A stretch of 64,000 bases of DNA from Xylogone sp. PMI_703. Its lineage: Eukaryota > Ascomycota > Leotiomycetes. This document shows positions 1-11,740 of this stretch, in pieces (position 1 is the stretch's first letter; each line of letters opens with the position of its first letter). The translations under genes and the position numbers were made by a program. Location: contig JAJTUQ010000002.1 in NCBI GenBank assembly GCA_021399445.1, forward strand, positions 4,836,001 to 4,900,000, given 5' to 3'. The notes below the pieces were generated by a model. It worked only from the letters and a program-made list of their open reading frames with translations. It did not search any database and was not told the origin of the DNA.

Positions 1-350
1 TTGTTTAAACAAAGACAAGGCCAAAAATTTAAACACACAGTTTATAACAGGGAAAACACGGTGGGTTTGATGATGGTGGTAACCGCTTGTGTGAATTCGT
101 GCGAACCGTCGGAAACACACAGTGGACAAGGAGGTATGGTATTTGTGTCTATATACAATGTTCGCGTTACAGGCGTGACAGGTGCCGACCGGTGGGGCGG
201 ACTCCGTTTCAATCATTAACAATTGACAATGGGGTTCGTAGTCGGAACGGACGTGAGACGTTTGTGGCGTGATAGGGGGAGTATTAAAGAGTGTAGGTAA
301 GGTATCGGAGTTATAGAGGTCTAGTGTGGGAGGTAGGGTGGCGTAACCAT
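1..350. other. 3' flank of the H+-ATPase gene, no gene seen
   Basis: This 350-bp stretch follows the stop codon of the minus-strand proton pump gene and probably holds its 3' UTR and terminator. Only short overlapping open frames occur, with no recognisable protein. Confidence 0.5.
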
Positions 351-3300
351 CTAGTCATCCTCCTCGGCTTCAGAAGCCTTGGGGACAAGGAAGTAGCGTT
401 GGTTGCCGTTCTCTTGAGACTCGTGCTCAATGGCGACCTTGCTGAGATGGACGAGGAGGTTCTCAATCTGTGTGTCAGCACGGCTTCTCTTGACACGGCC
501 GAGGTTGTCAAGCCACTCCAACTGGTTGAGAAGGTAGTAGACGATGGCAATGACGATGGTGACACAGATAGAGTAACCCCAGATGATGACGACGGTGACA
601 ATGCTGGTGTGGCCATCGTGGGAGAGGAGCTTGTTCTTGGTGAGTGGGTCAGAAGGCTCACCGAAGCCACCGCAAAGCCAGCCGAAGACAGCGAAGAGAG
701 TTGCGAGGACATCGACACCGAAGATGGCAATGACCAATTGCCACGAAGGCCAAGTAACGCCACCACGAGTAACGAAGATAAGCCAGTTCTCAGTAAGGGA
801 GATCTCAAGGAAGAGCATGCCCTGGATGGAACCGAAGTTCTCAATGAGACCACCGTTTGGCAAGAAGAGAGAGCCACGGAGAACCCAGGTACCAATGGCA
901 AGGAGGAGACCAAGGACGACAGAGATAACCCAGATCTTAGGAAGCTGCCACTCGACTGGTCGCTGCTCAAAGTGGGCGTTATCGTAGGCAACAGCGATGG
1001 TAGCCAAATCAGCGAACAAGGCAAGGAAGACAATGAGATCAGCGCGGATGGTCTCGTTGATGATGACCATGGAGGTGACCAAGTAGACTTCCATGTGGAT
1101 ACAGAGAGCGATACGGTATTGGATATAAGCCTTCATACGCTGGAAGATCTGGCGGGCAATCTTGATGGCAGAGACGATGGTGCTGAGACCTGGAGCAAGG
1201 AAGACGATATCGGCAGCAGCTTGAGCGGCCTCAGTAGCACCCTCGACGGCAATACCGCAGTCAGACTTCTTGAGAGATGGAGCATCGTTAACACCGTCAC
1301 CAGTCATGGCAGTAAGATGGCCACGTTGTTGGAGCATCTCGACGACCTGGTACTTGTGCTCAGGGAAGACTTCAGCGAAACCATCAGCCTTCTCAACGAG
1401 ATCGTGTTGGGTAGTACCGCTGAGACCACCGTGGATAAGCTTATCGGAGTTGTAGACCTTGGTACCAAGAGCAAGCATCTTGCAGGTTTCCTTGGCGATG
1501 GCAATGGCGTCACCAGTAAGCATCTTAACGGAAAGACCAAGAAGTTGAGCCTCAGCGATGGTAGAAGCGGTATCATCACGTGGAGGATCGAACATAGGCA
1601 GCATACCGAGAAGCTCCCATGGCTTGTCACCCTGCTTGACGGCAACACCGAGAGAACGGAAACCACGACGAGCGAACTCAGTGACCTTAGCCTTGTACAT
1701 ATCGGCGACCTCCTTGGTGCATTCAGCAAGGTTGAGGATAGCCTTGGGAGCACCCTTAGCGCAAATGTACTCAACACCATCCTTGGTGACAACGGAAGTG
1801 ATACGCTTGGAGACAGGGTCGAAGGGAGTGAATTTCTCGGTCTTCCATCCTTGTTGAAGGATTTCTCTGGCCTTTGGATAGCGCTTGAGAGTAAGGATGG
1901 TAACCTTGTCAATGGGGTCGAGAGACTTGACATTGTGGGAGGAAGCAAGAGCAGCAACAGCCATCATCCAGTTGACATCAACACCAGTGGCAACGAATGG
2001 CTCACGGATGGAAAGCTGGTTAGCAGTGAGAGTACCGGTCTTATCAGAGCAGAGAACATCAACACCAGCGAGGGATTCAATGGCAGTGAGCTTCTGAACG
2101 ATAGCCTTCTCCTTGGCGAGGTAAGCGGCACCGACAGCGAGAGTGGTGGTGGTGACGACTGGAAGACCGACTGGAACACCAACGATCAAGAGGATAAGAG
2201 CGTAGTGGAGCAAGTTGACGGAGCTGTCTTCAGGAGTAGCAATGGACAAGTGATGGAAGAAACCACCAATCCAGGCGACGAGGATGAAGAAGACGACAAG
2301 AACCAACAAACTGGTACCAATGGAGTTCATGATGGCCTTGAAATGACCCTGGTCCTTGGCGCCAGTGACCAAAGAAGCAGTGCGACCAACGAAAGACATC
2401 TTGGCGGAGTGAGTGACAACAGCATAGGCCTTTCCACGCTTGCAGCCAGTGGTGTAGTAGACAACATCAGCGCAGTACTTATCGACAGCGAGGGACTCTC
2501 CAGTCATGGCAGATTGATCAACAGCGAGGATAGCGTAGCCGGAGCCGTGCTTCTCGTGCATGTCATCATCGTCCTCAGCAGATTTCTCCTTTTCGTTGTG
2601 GGAGTTCTGGGACTCGAGCTCAGAGAGATATTCCTCGTAACCGTTGGTGTTGTTGTAGTCGCAGATAAGGCGGGCGTCAGCAGGGACAACCATGCCATCT
2701 TCAATGATAATCTGGGGAAGCTTGTTAGTGTTGCTGTTCTTGTTTTTGCGTAATGCAGAATAGAGCACTACTTACGATGTCACCAGGAACCAATTCACGG
2801 GCCTTGATTTCGATTTCCTGGCCATCGCGAACGACAATGGCCTTCATAGCAATGTCACCCTTCAAGCTGGCGACGACATCGGCAGCTTGCTTTTCCTGGT
2901 ACCAACCCACAGCAGCGTTCAATAACAAGATACCAATAATGACACCGAGATCGATCCAATCACGGAGACCAGCAGCGAGGAGTACAGCAAGTTCCATAAC
3001 TGTAGGATATCGTTAGCACGTTGAATTGAGGGAGCGTCCATTTTGGACTGTTTTATTTTTTCGATTCCCAGCTGGAAGTGGAATTGAGGCTGATGATCAG
3101 GAAGAGGAATGCTTACCATAGAGAATCGGTCCGGTGAAAAAGCCCAAAAATTTAAGAAAGAGGTTTTCCTTCTCAGTAACAATCTCGTTCCAACCGGTCT
3201 TCTTGCGACGAGATTCAACCTCGGCGCCGGTCAGACCACGCTTCATGTTGGTGTTCAACCATTCGGCGGGCGTCTCGAAGCCAGCGCCCGCCTTGTCCTT

Positions 3301-3498
3301 TGCGGCCCTCTGCCACCAGCGCTTCTTGGCTGGTGCGTCCTCCTCGGTCAGATCAACTTCGCGACGACCGTCGCGGTAAGTTGAAATGTATCGCACCAGA
3401 GCATGATATTCGTCGACTTGTTCGTCGTTGTTAGCAGCAGCTGGATTCAGTGGCTCGGGGTTGGGCTCCCCGGCTTCGAGATCACCGATGGGTGCCAT
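351..3498 (-). CDS. pma1: Plasma membrane H+-ATPase (P-type, P3A)
   Basis: ATP-driven proton pump of the plasma membrane that sets the proton gradient for nutrient uptake. Three exons join in frame: 3498-3117, 2999-2776 and 2711-351, with introns of 117 and 64 bp, giving 988 aa, close to the family's usual size. Visible motifs are the actuator TGES (about residues 272-275), the phosphorylation loop CSDKTGT with Asp425, then KGAPKAIL, MLTGDAIAIAKETC and MTGDGVNDAPSLKKSDCG, and about ten membrane segments. Between VPADARLI and AVDQSAMTGES lies an acidic insert of about 40 residues, as I recall for the PMA isoform common in Leotiomycetes and Dothideomycetes. The start MAPIGDLEAGEPNPEP is the first in-frame Met of exon 1. 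Exon 3 contains almost no TTA, CTA or TCA codons, the bias expected of a very highly expressed gene. Which paralogue this is cannot be settled here. Confidence 0.94.
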
Positions 3499-6400
3499 GG
3501 TGGGAGAGGGTGGTCGCGGTGGACGGTGGTTGGCGTATGGTGGGCGAGATTGAGAGAAGGTTGTGAGTTCGGAGTTGAGTGATGGGGGAGGATCAATGGA
3601 GAAGGTGAAAGGTGGAAGAGGAGGACGACCTTGGGGGAAGGCAGCGTCTATATATCTCTCTGCGATCCCACAATGGCACCGGAGAATAGCGGGACCATTG
3701 TTTTGGTTTTGCACTGGGCCATGGTGGTGCCGAGATCCTGGATGGGCATGTCGACGGAGCGAAGTGTACTGGACGGGACTATTGCCAGATGGTGGGCAAT
3801 ACCAGAAGCAAGAGGACGGCTCTGGTCTGGTACGAGCGTGGTACCTGTCCAGTTGCTGCCGCCTCCAGCTCCAGCCGCGGTACCAGCTGTGTAGCAGTTG
3901 TGCACAATCTAGCACAATCGGTGCTTGTCTTCACCAGCTGGACCTGGCGGCGTTGCTGTCCGGAACGGGTCAAGCGGCAAAATCCCTGCAGTCGCCAGGG
4001 CCCGGGACTGTAGCGTGCGGCGTCATGCTCGGACCTGACGGCAATCCCAGATATGCCAGGCGCGATGCAAAATGGATTGGGGGGAGGGATGAGACGGAAG
4101 GGGGGCGTGCCAGCAGCATCCGTCGACGCTGACAACGCCGCGTGCGTAATTCGCGCACACCCCCCATGCTCCAACGCAAAAATTATATGCCGCATAGTAA
4201 AATCCTGAGGAACCAAAAGTGCAGGGGCGGCGGAGGGAGAGAAAAAAGGCGCACTACGGATAGCGCAGCGGCCGGGAAGTGCAGCACAGGGCTTGCAGCA
4301 TCGTGCGGATTACCCAGGCCTAGCGCTGCACGTAGCGTGGAGTAGCGTTGCGCAGGTCACTCGTAGCGCCGTGGACTGGGTGGAGCAGCCCGATTCGCCG
4401 TGGGCCTGTGACTGGTCGATCACCCCGGTCCACTGAGGAAGCGGTTCCTACCACAGGCTAAGCGGCAACGCCAGGGCCCCACTTTTCGCGACATTGGCAG
4501 CGACTGGCAGCGCGACTCGGGGGTGCCCCCAGCAAACGCAGCAAAACCAGCATCGCAGCAGTGGAGCACCGTGGCATTCAGAACTTCACGAAGGCACTTT
4601 TGAGGCTAGACAGCTCCGTACGAAATCTGAGGCTATCGTGTTTGCGTTGCTGCTGCGACGGGATCGGTCTGGGGCTTGCTCCTGCTTGCTGCTGCGGTGA
4701 GGGTGAGGCTGGAGCGACAGGCGCTCTCGCTCTGCTGGGTTTCTGGCAGTCGCAGCGAAAGCTGGACGGTTACAGTGGGGGCAAAACCAGTCGAAATCTC
4801 GCGCGCAGGGAAAAAAAGGTGTGAGGGAGGAAAGCGGGTCCTGGAAATCGGCATCGCGGCATCTTAGGCGGATTTTGCTTCTCCCCCATCATCAACTCAT
4901 CATCGTCGCTCCAAGTTATTCCCGCCCCCGTGGATTAACCGTTAATGTCCCTTCGTGCTCTGGCCTGGCTCGCTTAGCGCCATTCTCGCTCCTCCCGCTT
5001 TAGTGGCTAGTGCCGCCTGTCCTCGGGTTAGCCTAACTGGGCTAAACGTCGTGTGCTGGTGGAATTGGACGAGTCGTGCAAGCCAGCGTGCAAACAGCAA
5101 CAGGAGGGGTTTGACCGAAAGAGCAAGCTGGCTGGGCTCCCCTGGTCCGGCTGGAAAAGCTTAGCACGATGACTACTTCGTTCGCCCTGGTCAGCTTTTT
5201 CATTAGTTAAAGGTACGTACCGTACTACTACGGCAGACCATTTGCCTCATCGCGGTGTCGCTGCAAGATGGTTCCGATCCAGCCAAATTGTGCGGTGGAC
5301 AGAAAGTGGAAAGGGAAGACTTGTCATTTCTGACTGTCGCTCTCTCAACAATCATCCTCCTGACCTGCTGACAGCCAATCCACATACCGTACGTAAGCTG
5401 GTACACTGCAGTAACTGCATACCAATACAGTTTATGACCAGACTAAACGAGATCGCAATGTCTCGATGCGTACATCATCACCCTTCTTCCAGTAATTTGC
5501 TGTACTAACAGTATTACTATTCCAGGCCGAACCAAACGTGCCCACATTGTACTCGGCTCTTCCATCCGCGCCAGTTGCCACTGCTTGATCGGCCACTGCG
5601 GTGTTGATTATTGTTGTACTCTCTGGCCTGGCCTTGCTGCGATTAGTCGTCGATATTGCAACTCCACGGCGTATAACAACAGGCCGAGGCCGACAGACGA
5701 GCAGAGAACGGAAATGATTTTGTGATCCCAGCAATCTGCCCTCCAACCACTCACTCATTCGCATAGCTGCTTTCGATGCAGCCTTGGCGTCCCGATTTAT
5801 CCCCCATCTTGCATATTACGGTAACGATACCGTCCTGTGCTGTACGGAGCGCATTGTACCACCCCCTTTTCCCATTTCTCAGGCTCTTTCCCATCATTTC
5901 CACTCACGCCCTGCTGCTCGACACATACACCGTACTTACTGTGCTGACCTCTGTACGGAGCCCGGTGCGTGGTGCAGTCAGTGCAATCCGTGTACATGCT
6001 TACTTGCTTATGGTGTACAGCACAACTGCAGTCCTGTCCACTGTATTGTATTCGGTTTTGGCTGTGAACTGGTGTTCCCGTTTTCCGTGACATAGTGACA
6101 TAACGATGAGGATAACCTCAAGAAGCCTCATCTTGCCGCAATAATTCCGTGGTAATAATACTGCTAGTCGCGATCCCTCTTATTTCCCTTATCCAAACTT
6201 CCATATCAGGTAGTCGAGTGTTCGGGTTAGAGACACACCCCCCTAGCACGTCTTCCTTTCGTCCAACCCCCAAATTACCTACGCGTCTGAATCTCCAACG
6301 CCAATGCCAGTCGCCAATTCTCACAATAGCAATAATACCTCATCTTCTTTACTTGTCTGGTGTATGCCGTCTTCCTGCACATCAGCGCTTCTCTCCCGTA

Positions 6401-9400
6401 ATCATGCGCTCATCGCCCTCTACTCGCGCCGATACTATTCGTGGCCTCGGCGTTTCGCGCTCTTCTCGAACCCTTCGATGCAGCACACTACGGCCGCAAA
6501 TACGGAGAAAGCTCGTTGTTGCTTCGTGAAATGGGAGAGCGCAAGAATGCCTAACGATGTAACTGTACCCGCGTTTACCGACTAGCCAACCTCCCTTAGT
6601 TACCTCTCATGCAATTCATTATTCAAGCACCTTGAATTTGTTGGTGGGTTGCACACGCCCTACTTTGTTTGCTCCGCGGACGCAGGAGAGCCACCAAGGA
6701 AGAAGTTTTTGCTTCCACGCGCCTTCTAGAAAAGATCCACTTCCGTCATGGCACGGAAATCGTCATCCACTATCCACATCGTCGTCGTCATCGGCGCGCC
6801 GATACCGTCTTTTGTTTGACCTTACCTAACGAAACTGGCCACGGCAAGCCCGCCGCCGATGTTGACATGTTGACAAGTTCGGTGCTCCGTAAGTACCAAA
6901 TTATCCATCCAATCGATTATTTTCTGCTTCGTACGAAAGCAGCCTTTTTCTGGCTACTTTCTCAGAACAAGGTTAAAAAGAGATTCCACACTTTTTCCGC
7001 CCCCCGCGTATTATCGTTATTCCCCGTGTTCAAACGGCGACCAGATCTTATTCGTACAATGCCCACTCCCGAATGGTACAAGTACACACAACAGTCAAGA
7101 CGTGGCATCACCAGACAGAAAAATCCCATTTCGGATTCAGTTATTTCCTCGGCGCTTTGAGGATGCATGCATCCCAGATCCCTTTTTGCGTCATTGACGT
7201 CAGTTACGATTCGATACCCGTATGCCTCGCGAAGCAAAGTGATCGCCATTATCACTTTCTTCCAGGGCTTTGTGTTATTTGCGTTCCAGACTCCGAGTCA
7301 ACCAATGTACAGTAGTACCGTATCATTTACCGTTACGAGGCGTTGCTATGGCCCATCCAAAATGGATCATCATGAGGCTGGAATACCGTATGGATGCTTT
7401 TGCGGTTTGAAAAATTTAATGCCGCAATTTCACGTCCGGTCCGTTCCATTCCCGTCCAAAAATAATTCACGACCTATTCGTGTTGAGCGGCTGAAATACC
7501 GCGGTGAGCGGAAATATCCTCTTCCCACGCCACGCATAACGTGCACATAAAACTGTCGCGACCACCAGAGCTGAAAACATCTACCGTATTGCCATTATTC
7601 TGCGACTGTATCGTTGTACCAATGCCTACACCGTTATTCACTCTTCAGCACCGCTGCCATGGTTCAGCGGATCAAGCGGTTCGGACGGTTCGAACGGATT
7701 TGCCAGGAATGAATGCCATATGGTGGTATTGTTCCAGTATGGCGTTGCTCAACTGGAACCAGCGGCCTTAAAAAATGTTGAATTCTTTAAAACCTTTAGG
7801 AAAGAATCTTCATTCCGAGACATCCAGATCTTCACACGAACGCCATATTTTGTATTAGTTTGGTTGACGGCCGTCGTGACAGGAGCTCGTCGTGCACTAA
7901 AGCTTGCATTAAAAAGCTCGGTCCTGTTCGAGACCGTGGTCGCGACTCGCTGTCCACCTTGCCGAAAAATTCTGCACAACCGCTTTTATGCTGGGCATAA
8001 AATTTTATCCCTTGGCTGCATGAAAAGGTGTGTTTGTCTCTTTTAGCCGCCGTGCGATAGATACACACCCTCCCATGCTCTTTGGATCCACCGTGCGTAT
8101 TCAAGGGTCTTGTTACGAAGATGGGGGTGTGAGATCCGATAGCCCTATCAACGTTCGGCGAAACCAACATCAACAGAAACAATACCACAGCAACCAAGCT
8201 TAGCTACTCGCTCCCAGGTTCCCACTTCAATAAATTACCTCCATCTCATCAAACCATTGAGATAGGCAGGGCGATATGTAGCCTTCGTAGATCGTTCCAC
8301 AGCAATAATTCCCCGTCTCCGCAGATGGGCCACAGACAGATGGGCTACTTAAAATAGGGAATGCCCATCGCTTGTCGCGCCTCGGTCATTCAATCCTGCA
8401 ACTTTGGGTTCGTGAACAGCTGCACTCATTTACTGTAATGAGGGCGATTGCTCTTCGGAATATGCCATCGCGTTCTGCAAATGTTGGTTCGGTCATATTG
8501 TCTTCCACTACGGCCTATGCCTTGAGAGACAGCGTGCTGGTATCTCTATGGTGCCAATGGTCACTATTCCTCTTCAATTCCTTTCACATATAGACGGCAG
8601 GATGGCCCAGCTGTTGGTGATGACTGCGACTTGCTCCATCGAACCCGTGCGCCCATTTCTTCCCCTTTTAGCCGCACTCGTCATCCGCCATTATCCATCG
8701 ACCCATACCCATGCCAAACATAGCTTTTTATGAAACAAGAGAGGCGTTGGAGATTTTTGTCGCTGATTTGTGCTGCAGTGTCGAGGCCTTGGCGATATAG
8801 CATTCATGTACATCGTGACGTGCCATCCATACACGACCTTATCGAGGATCAATTGCGCCGAAATGCGAAGTAATTTTCAATGTTCGTTGGCTCCGTGGCC
8901 TCCACCATTATTTCCGAAAACAATCATCCAGGAGAGCACAATTTAAATTCCAATGGCAATGCCAATAATATTATGCCCTTTTCACGTCTCCATAGCTAGA
9001 CCATGTATGCGAGATGATCGCTCCATTTGCGCGGTTTTTTTTCTCTGGCTTGCGACATGCAGATTGTCTGGACCCACCCCCAAAGCAGTACCGGTACTAT
9101 GCATTTGCTTGGGGGTGCTTGAAACAATGAGCTCTCCCCCACAAAAGCTGCTTGAACGCGTCCATCTGAAAAAGCAAACATCCAACGCTCGGGACTCTTT
9201 TATCTGCTGTCCGCTCCCCGCGTTATTGGCTAGATCTCTCCAATTATTGGCACTCCTTCAAATGTCGATTAATCCATGCTGCAACAACGGTTATTACAGT
9301 ATTGAAACTCGGAGAGCGAGATATTCGCCGCTTTTGGAAATGTGGATCTCATGTCCATTTGCAGCAAGGGCTGAAAAAGCGCCGGATTAACTTTCGCCCT

Positions 9401-11740
9401 TCGGTCCCATTGACTTCTTGTTATCATTTCATTACTCGTAACAGCGCCGGAGTCCACGACCCCCATATCGGGAACTTTTTAGTCAGACCATGGTGTCTAC
9501 TTTGCAGCTCCCGCACTGCACCATGTTTCACCGTCTCTGTGCTGGTAGGCGCCGGTACTTTTTGGACTCTCGTGGCTGCATGAGATAAACAGGTAATCCG
9601 CCTCAGCGAGAGGCTCAAATGTGCAAGCAGAACACTAGTGCCATGCACGTCGGTATCAGCTTGCCATAGGTGGTCGGCATAACCGCCCTTGTTGATACAC
9701 TACCGTACGGAGTATTTGCTGGGGAATTGGTTTTGTGCTCTGCATACGGAGGTACATACGCACACCTAACCCATCCCAAGCGACGGCAGTTGGAGGTAAC
9801 TCACTTGCAGTGCCGTGTATCAATTATTGTAATACATCCATGCTATATCTCATCCGGAATACAACTTGTTCGTACCGAGCGAGCTGTCTTGTTTCAATAA
9901 CTGTACTTATCTGCTTCAATCTGGGACCGTGCGAGGGAAATGTCACTCTTTCCCCAGCTGCTCGTATCCGATTGCACATAAAATCGCGCACGCTATGGAT
10001 TTCGGCTCCCCACATGTGTGGCCTTACTTGTTTTTACCCCATTGGGTACTCCGGTACTCGGTGCTTTTACATAGTAATCCCACGATAAAAAGTATGGACC
10101 AATATGGAAAGCATTCATATGCGGATACCTTCGTATATGGGCCCATTCGTACATATATATATCTCAACCGTCTCTCAAGGAAGGAGCATTTGTCTTCAGA
10201 TTTGCATAATAACCTGCTTCAGGAAGCCGTACTTTTCCGATGCGGCATAATCCAAGGTTGGGAAAACGCAGGAATGGGCTGGATGCCAATTCTCGTGAGC
10301 TTATCAACGGTGCCTTCTTTGAAACTCGATAAGCGTCTCCGAATCCAAGCGAAAAGTCTGAACGCAGGCAGTCCTGCGAAGGTCATATCAGAACGCGGTA
10401 TTATTTTGAAAAGCTCTGGCCAGACAGTCTGTGGCATCCGAAATTAGCAAAGGAGCTCGGTTGTTTCGATATTTCTCCTATCTACCACGACTTACCGTAC
10501 CAGCTTTGATTGATTGCAATTTCCTTCAAACCTGCTCTGTATTGGTCCTGACGACGGTTGCTAATGACGCAGTGGTAAAACCATGACTTCATTACTCTCA
10601 TTATTGCACTGGCAGGGACTTCAGTCGTTGCATCGCCACCAGTGTTGAGAACGTCGTCAAATATGTATAGAAGACTCGTAGAATGCTCGTAGAACATCAC
10701 CTGTTCGTCAGTGGACGAGGCTGCTTCAGGCCCGTTGCGTCTTGGCTGCATGCAGCCTATCAGGAGAGAGATTTGCAAAGCGCAAGCTCTAACGGAGCTC
10801 TCCCCTGCTCAGGCACTCAGGTTTCTCCGCAGGGCTCGGATCCCCACAACTGCAATGCATGCATGCACAGCCTCGTTCCATTTGATCGTGGTGTGTTGGA
10901 GGCAAAAGCTTATAACGACCTCTAGCTGTATCTTCTTCGAAACTTCTTTATATATTGCCTTGTTTAAAAATCAAAAGATAATATAGCAAAATGCTGAAAT
11001 AGCAATTCTTATACTGTACTCGCGAGAAAGCGAGGCTAGACTGGCAACCCGGCAGCGCAGTCAGAAATACTGTATGTATTAGATGTAGGCCAGTAAATCC
11101 CATAAAGCTGCCATTGTTGGCAGTAATAAGACATGTTAATCATTCACCGGTATTTGACGGTACTCAAGAGTTATACTCCAGTGCAATAATATGATGGATC
11201 CTGCTTTCCCTCTTCCATCACCGCAAGTAGCATGAAAATTGATCACGAAAACTGCTTTCGGAGAAATTGCCTTCTAGTGGGAAATAGCACTTGTAACAGT
11301 TACCGATATCAGTGCAAAAGGATCAAGTAACTAGGATTCTATGTTTGGTAGCTCCTGGGCAGCTATTTGTCTCTCCCGATACTATGTTATTGTGCGTATA
11401 TTGTTTCGTGTTTGAAGTTATTTTAAAATTCGGCCATCTGTGTTTTCTGATTTACAAATATATTAATCTTATCTCTCACGCACTTTATATCTGCCATCAC
11501 CCGGAAATATGTAACCACTGCCTAGCAATGTCATAAGCTCCTCATTGGTTATTTTCTTAATTATGCCTGACTTATCTATATATAGTTCGTTATTTATATG
11601 TTATCTCTTCGTCATTTCAATACCTTCTGGTATCAGTCATATCGATATAAAATAACCCCCCAAAAATTACGGCCAAGACCATGCCAAACGCCATCTGTCC
11701 AACTAACTCCATCATGGGTATCATCATTATGCACTGAATT
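3499..11740. other. 8.2 kb gene-free stretch upstream of the H+-ATPase
   Basis: The stretch lies between the start codon of the proton pump gene and the stop codon of SPC7. The part next to the pump (about 3.5-5.2 kb) is GC-richer and should hold its promoter and 5' leader. The rest has only short open frames, the longest 193 codons at 9866-10447, without a domain, a splice pattern or protein-like composition. Short near-palindromic words such as CCGTAC and TGTACGGAGC recur (for example 5841-5850, 5952-5961 and 9703-9710). I see no terminal repeats or transposase remnants. Noncoding RNA or a decayed element remains possible. Confidence 0.5.

Noticed and set aside
324..2753. Plus-strand open frame of 809 codons
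   Set aside because: It is the exact in-register antisense of the H+-ATPase exon 3; the openness follows from the pump's codon bias, and the translation shows no protein family.
6669..7160. 163-codon plus-strand frame
   Set aside because: Low-complexity Arg/His start and no family resemblance; overlapping frames on both strands are similar in length.
9866..10447. 193-codon plus-strand frame in the empty stretch
   Set aside because: No recognisable domain, no conserved motif and no supporting splice pattern; such a length can arise by chance in 8 kb.
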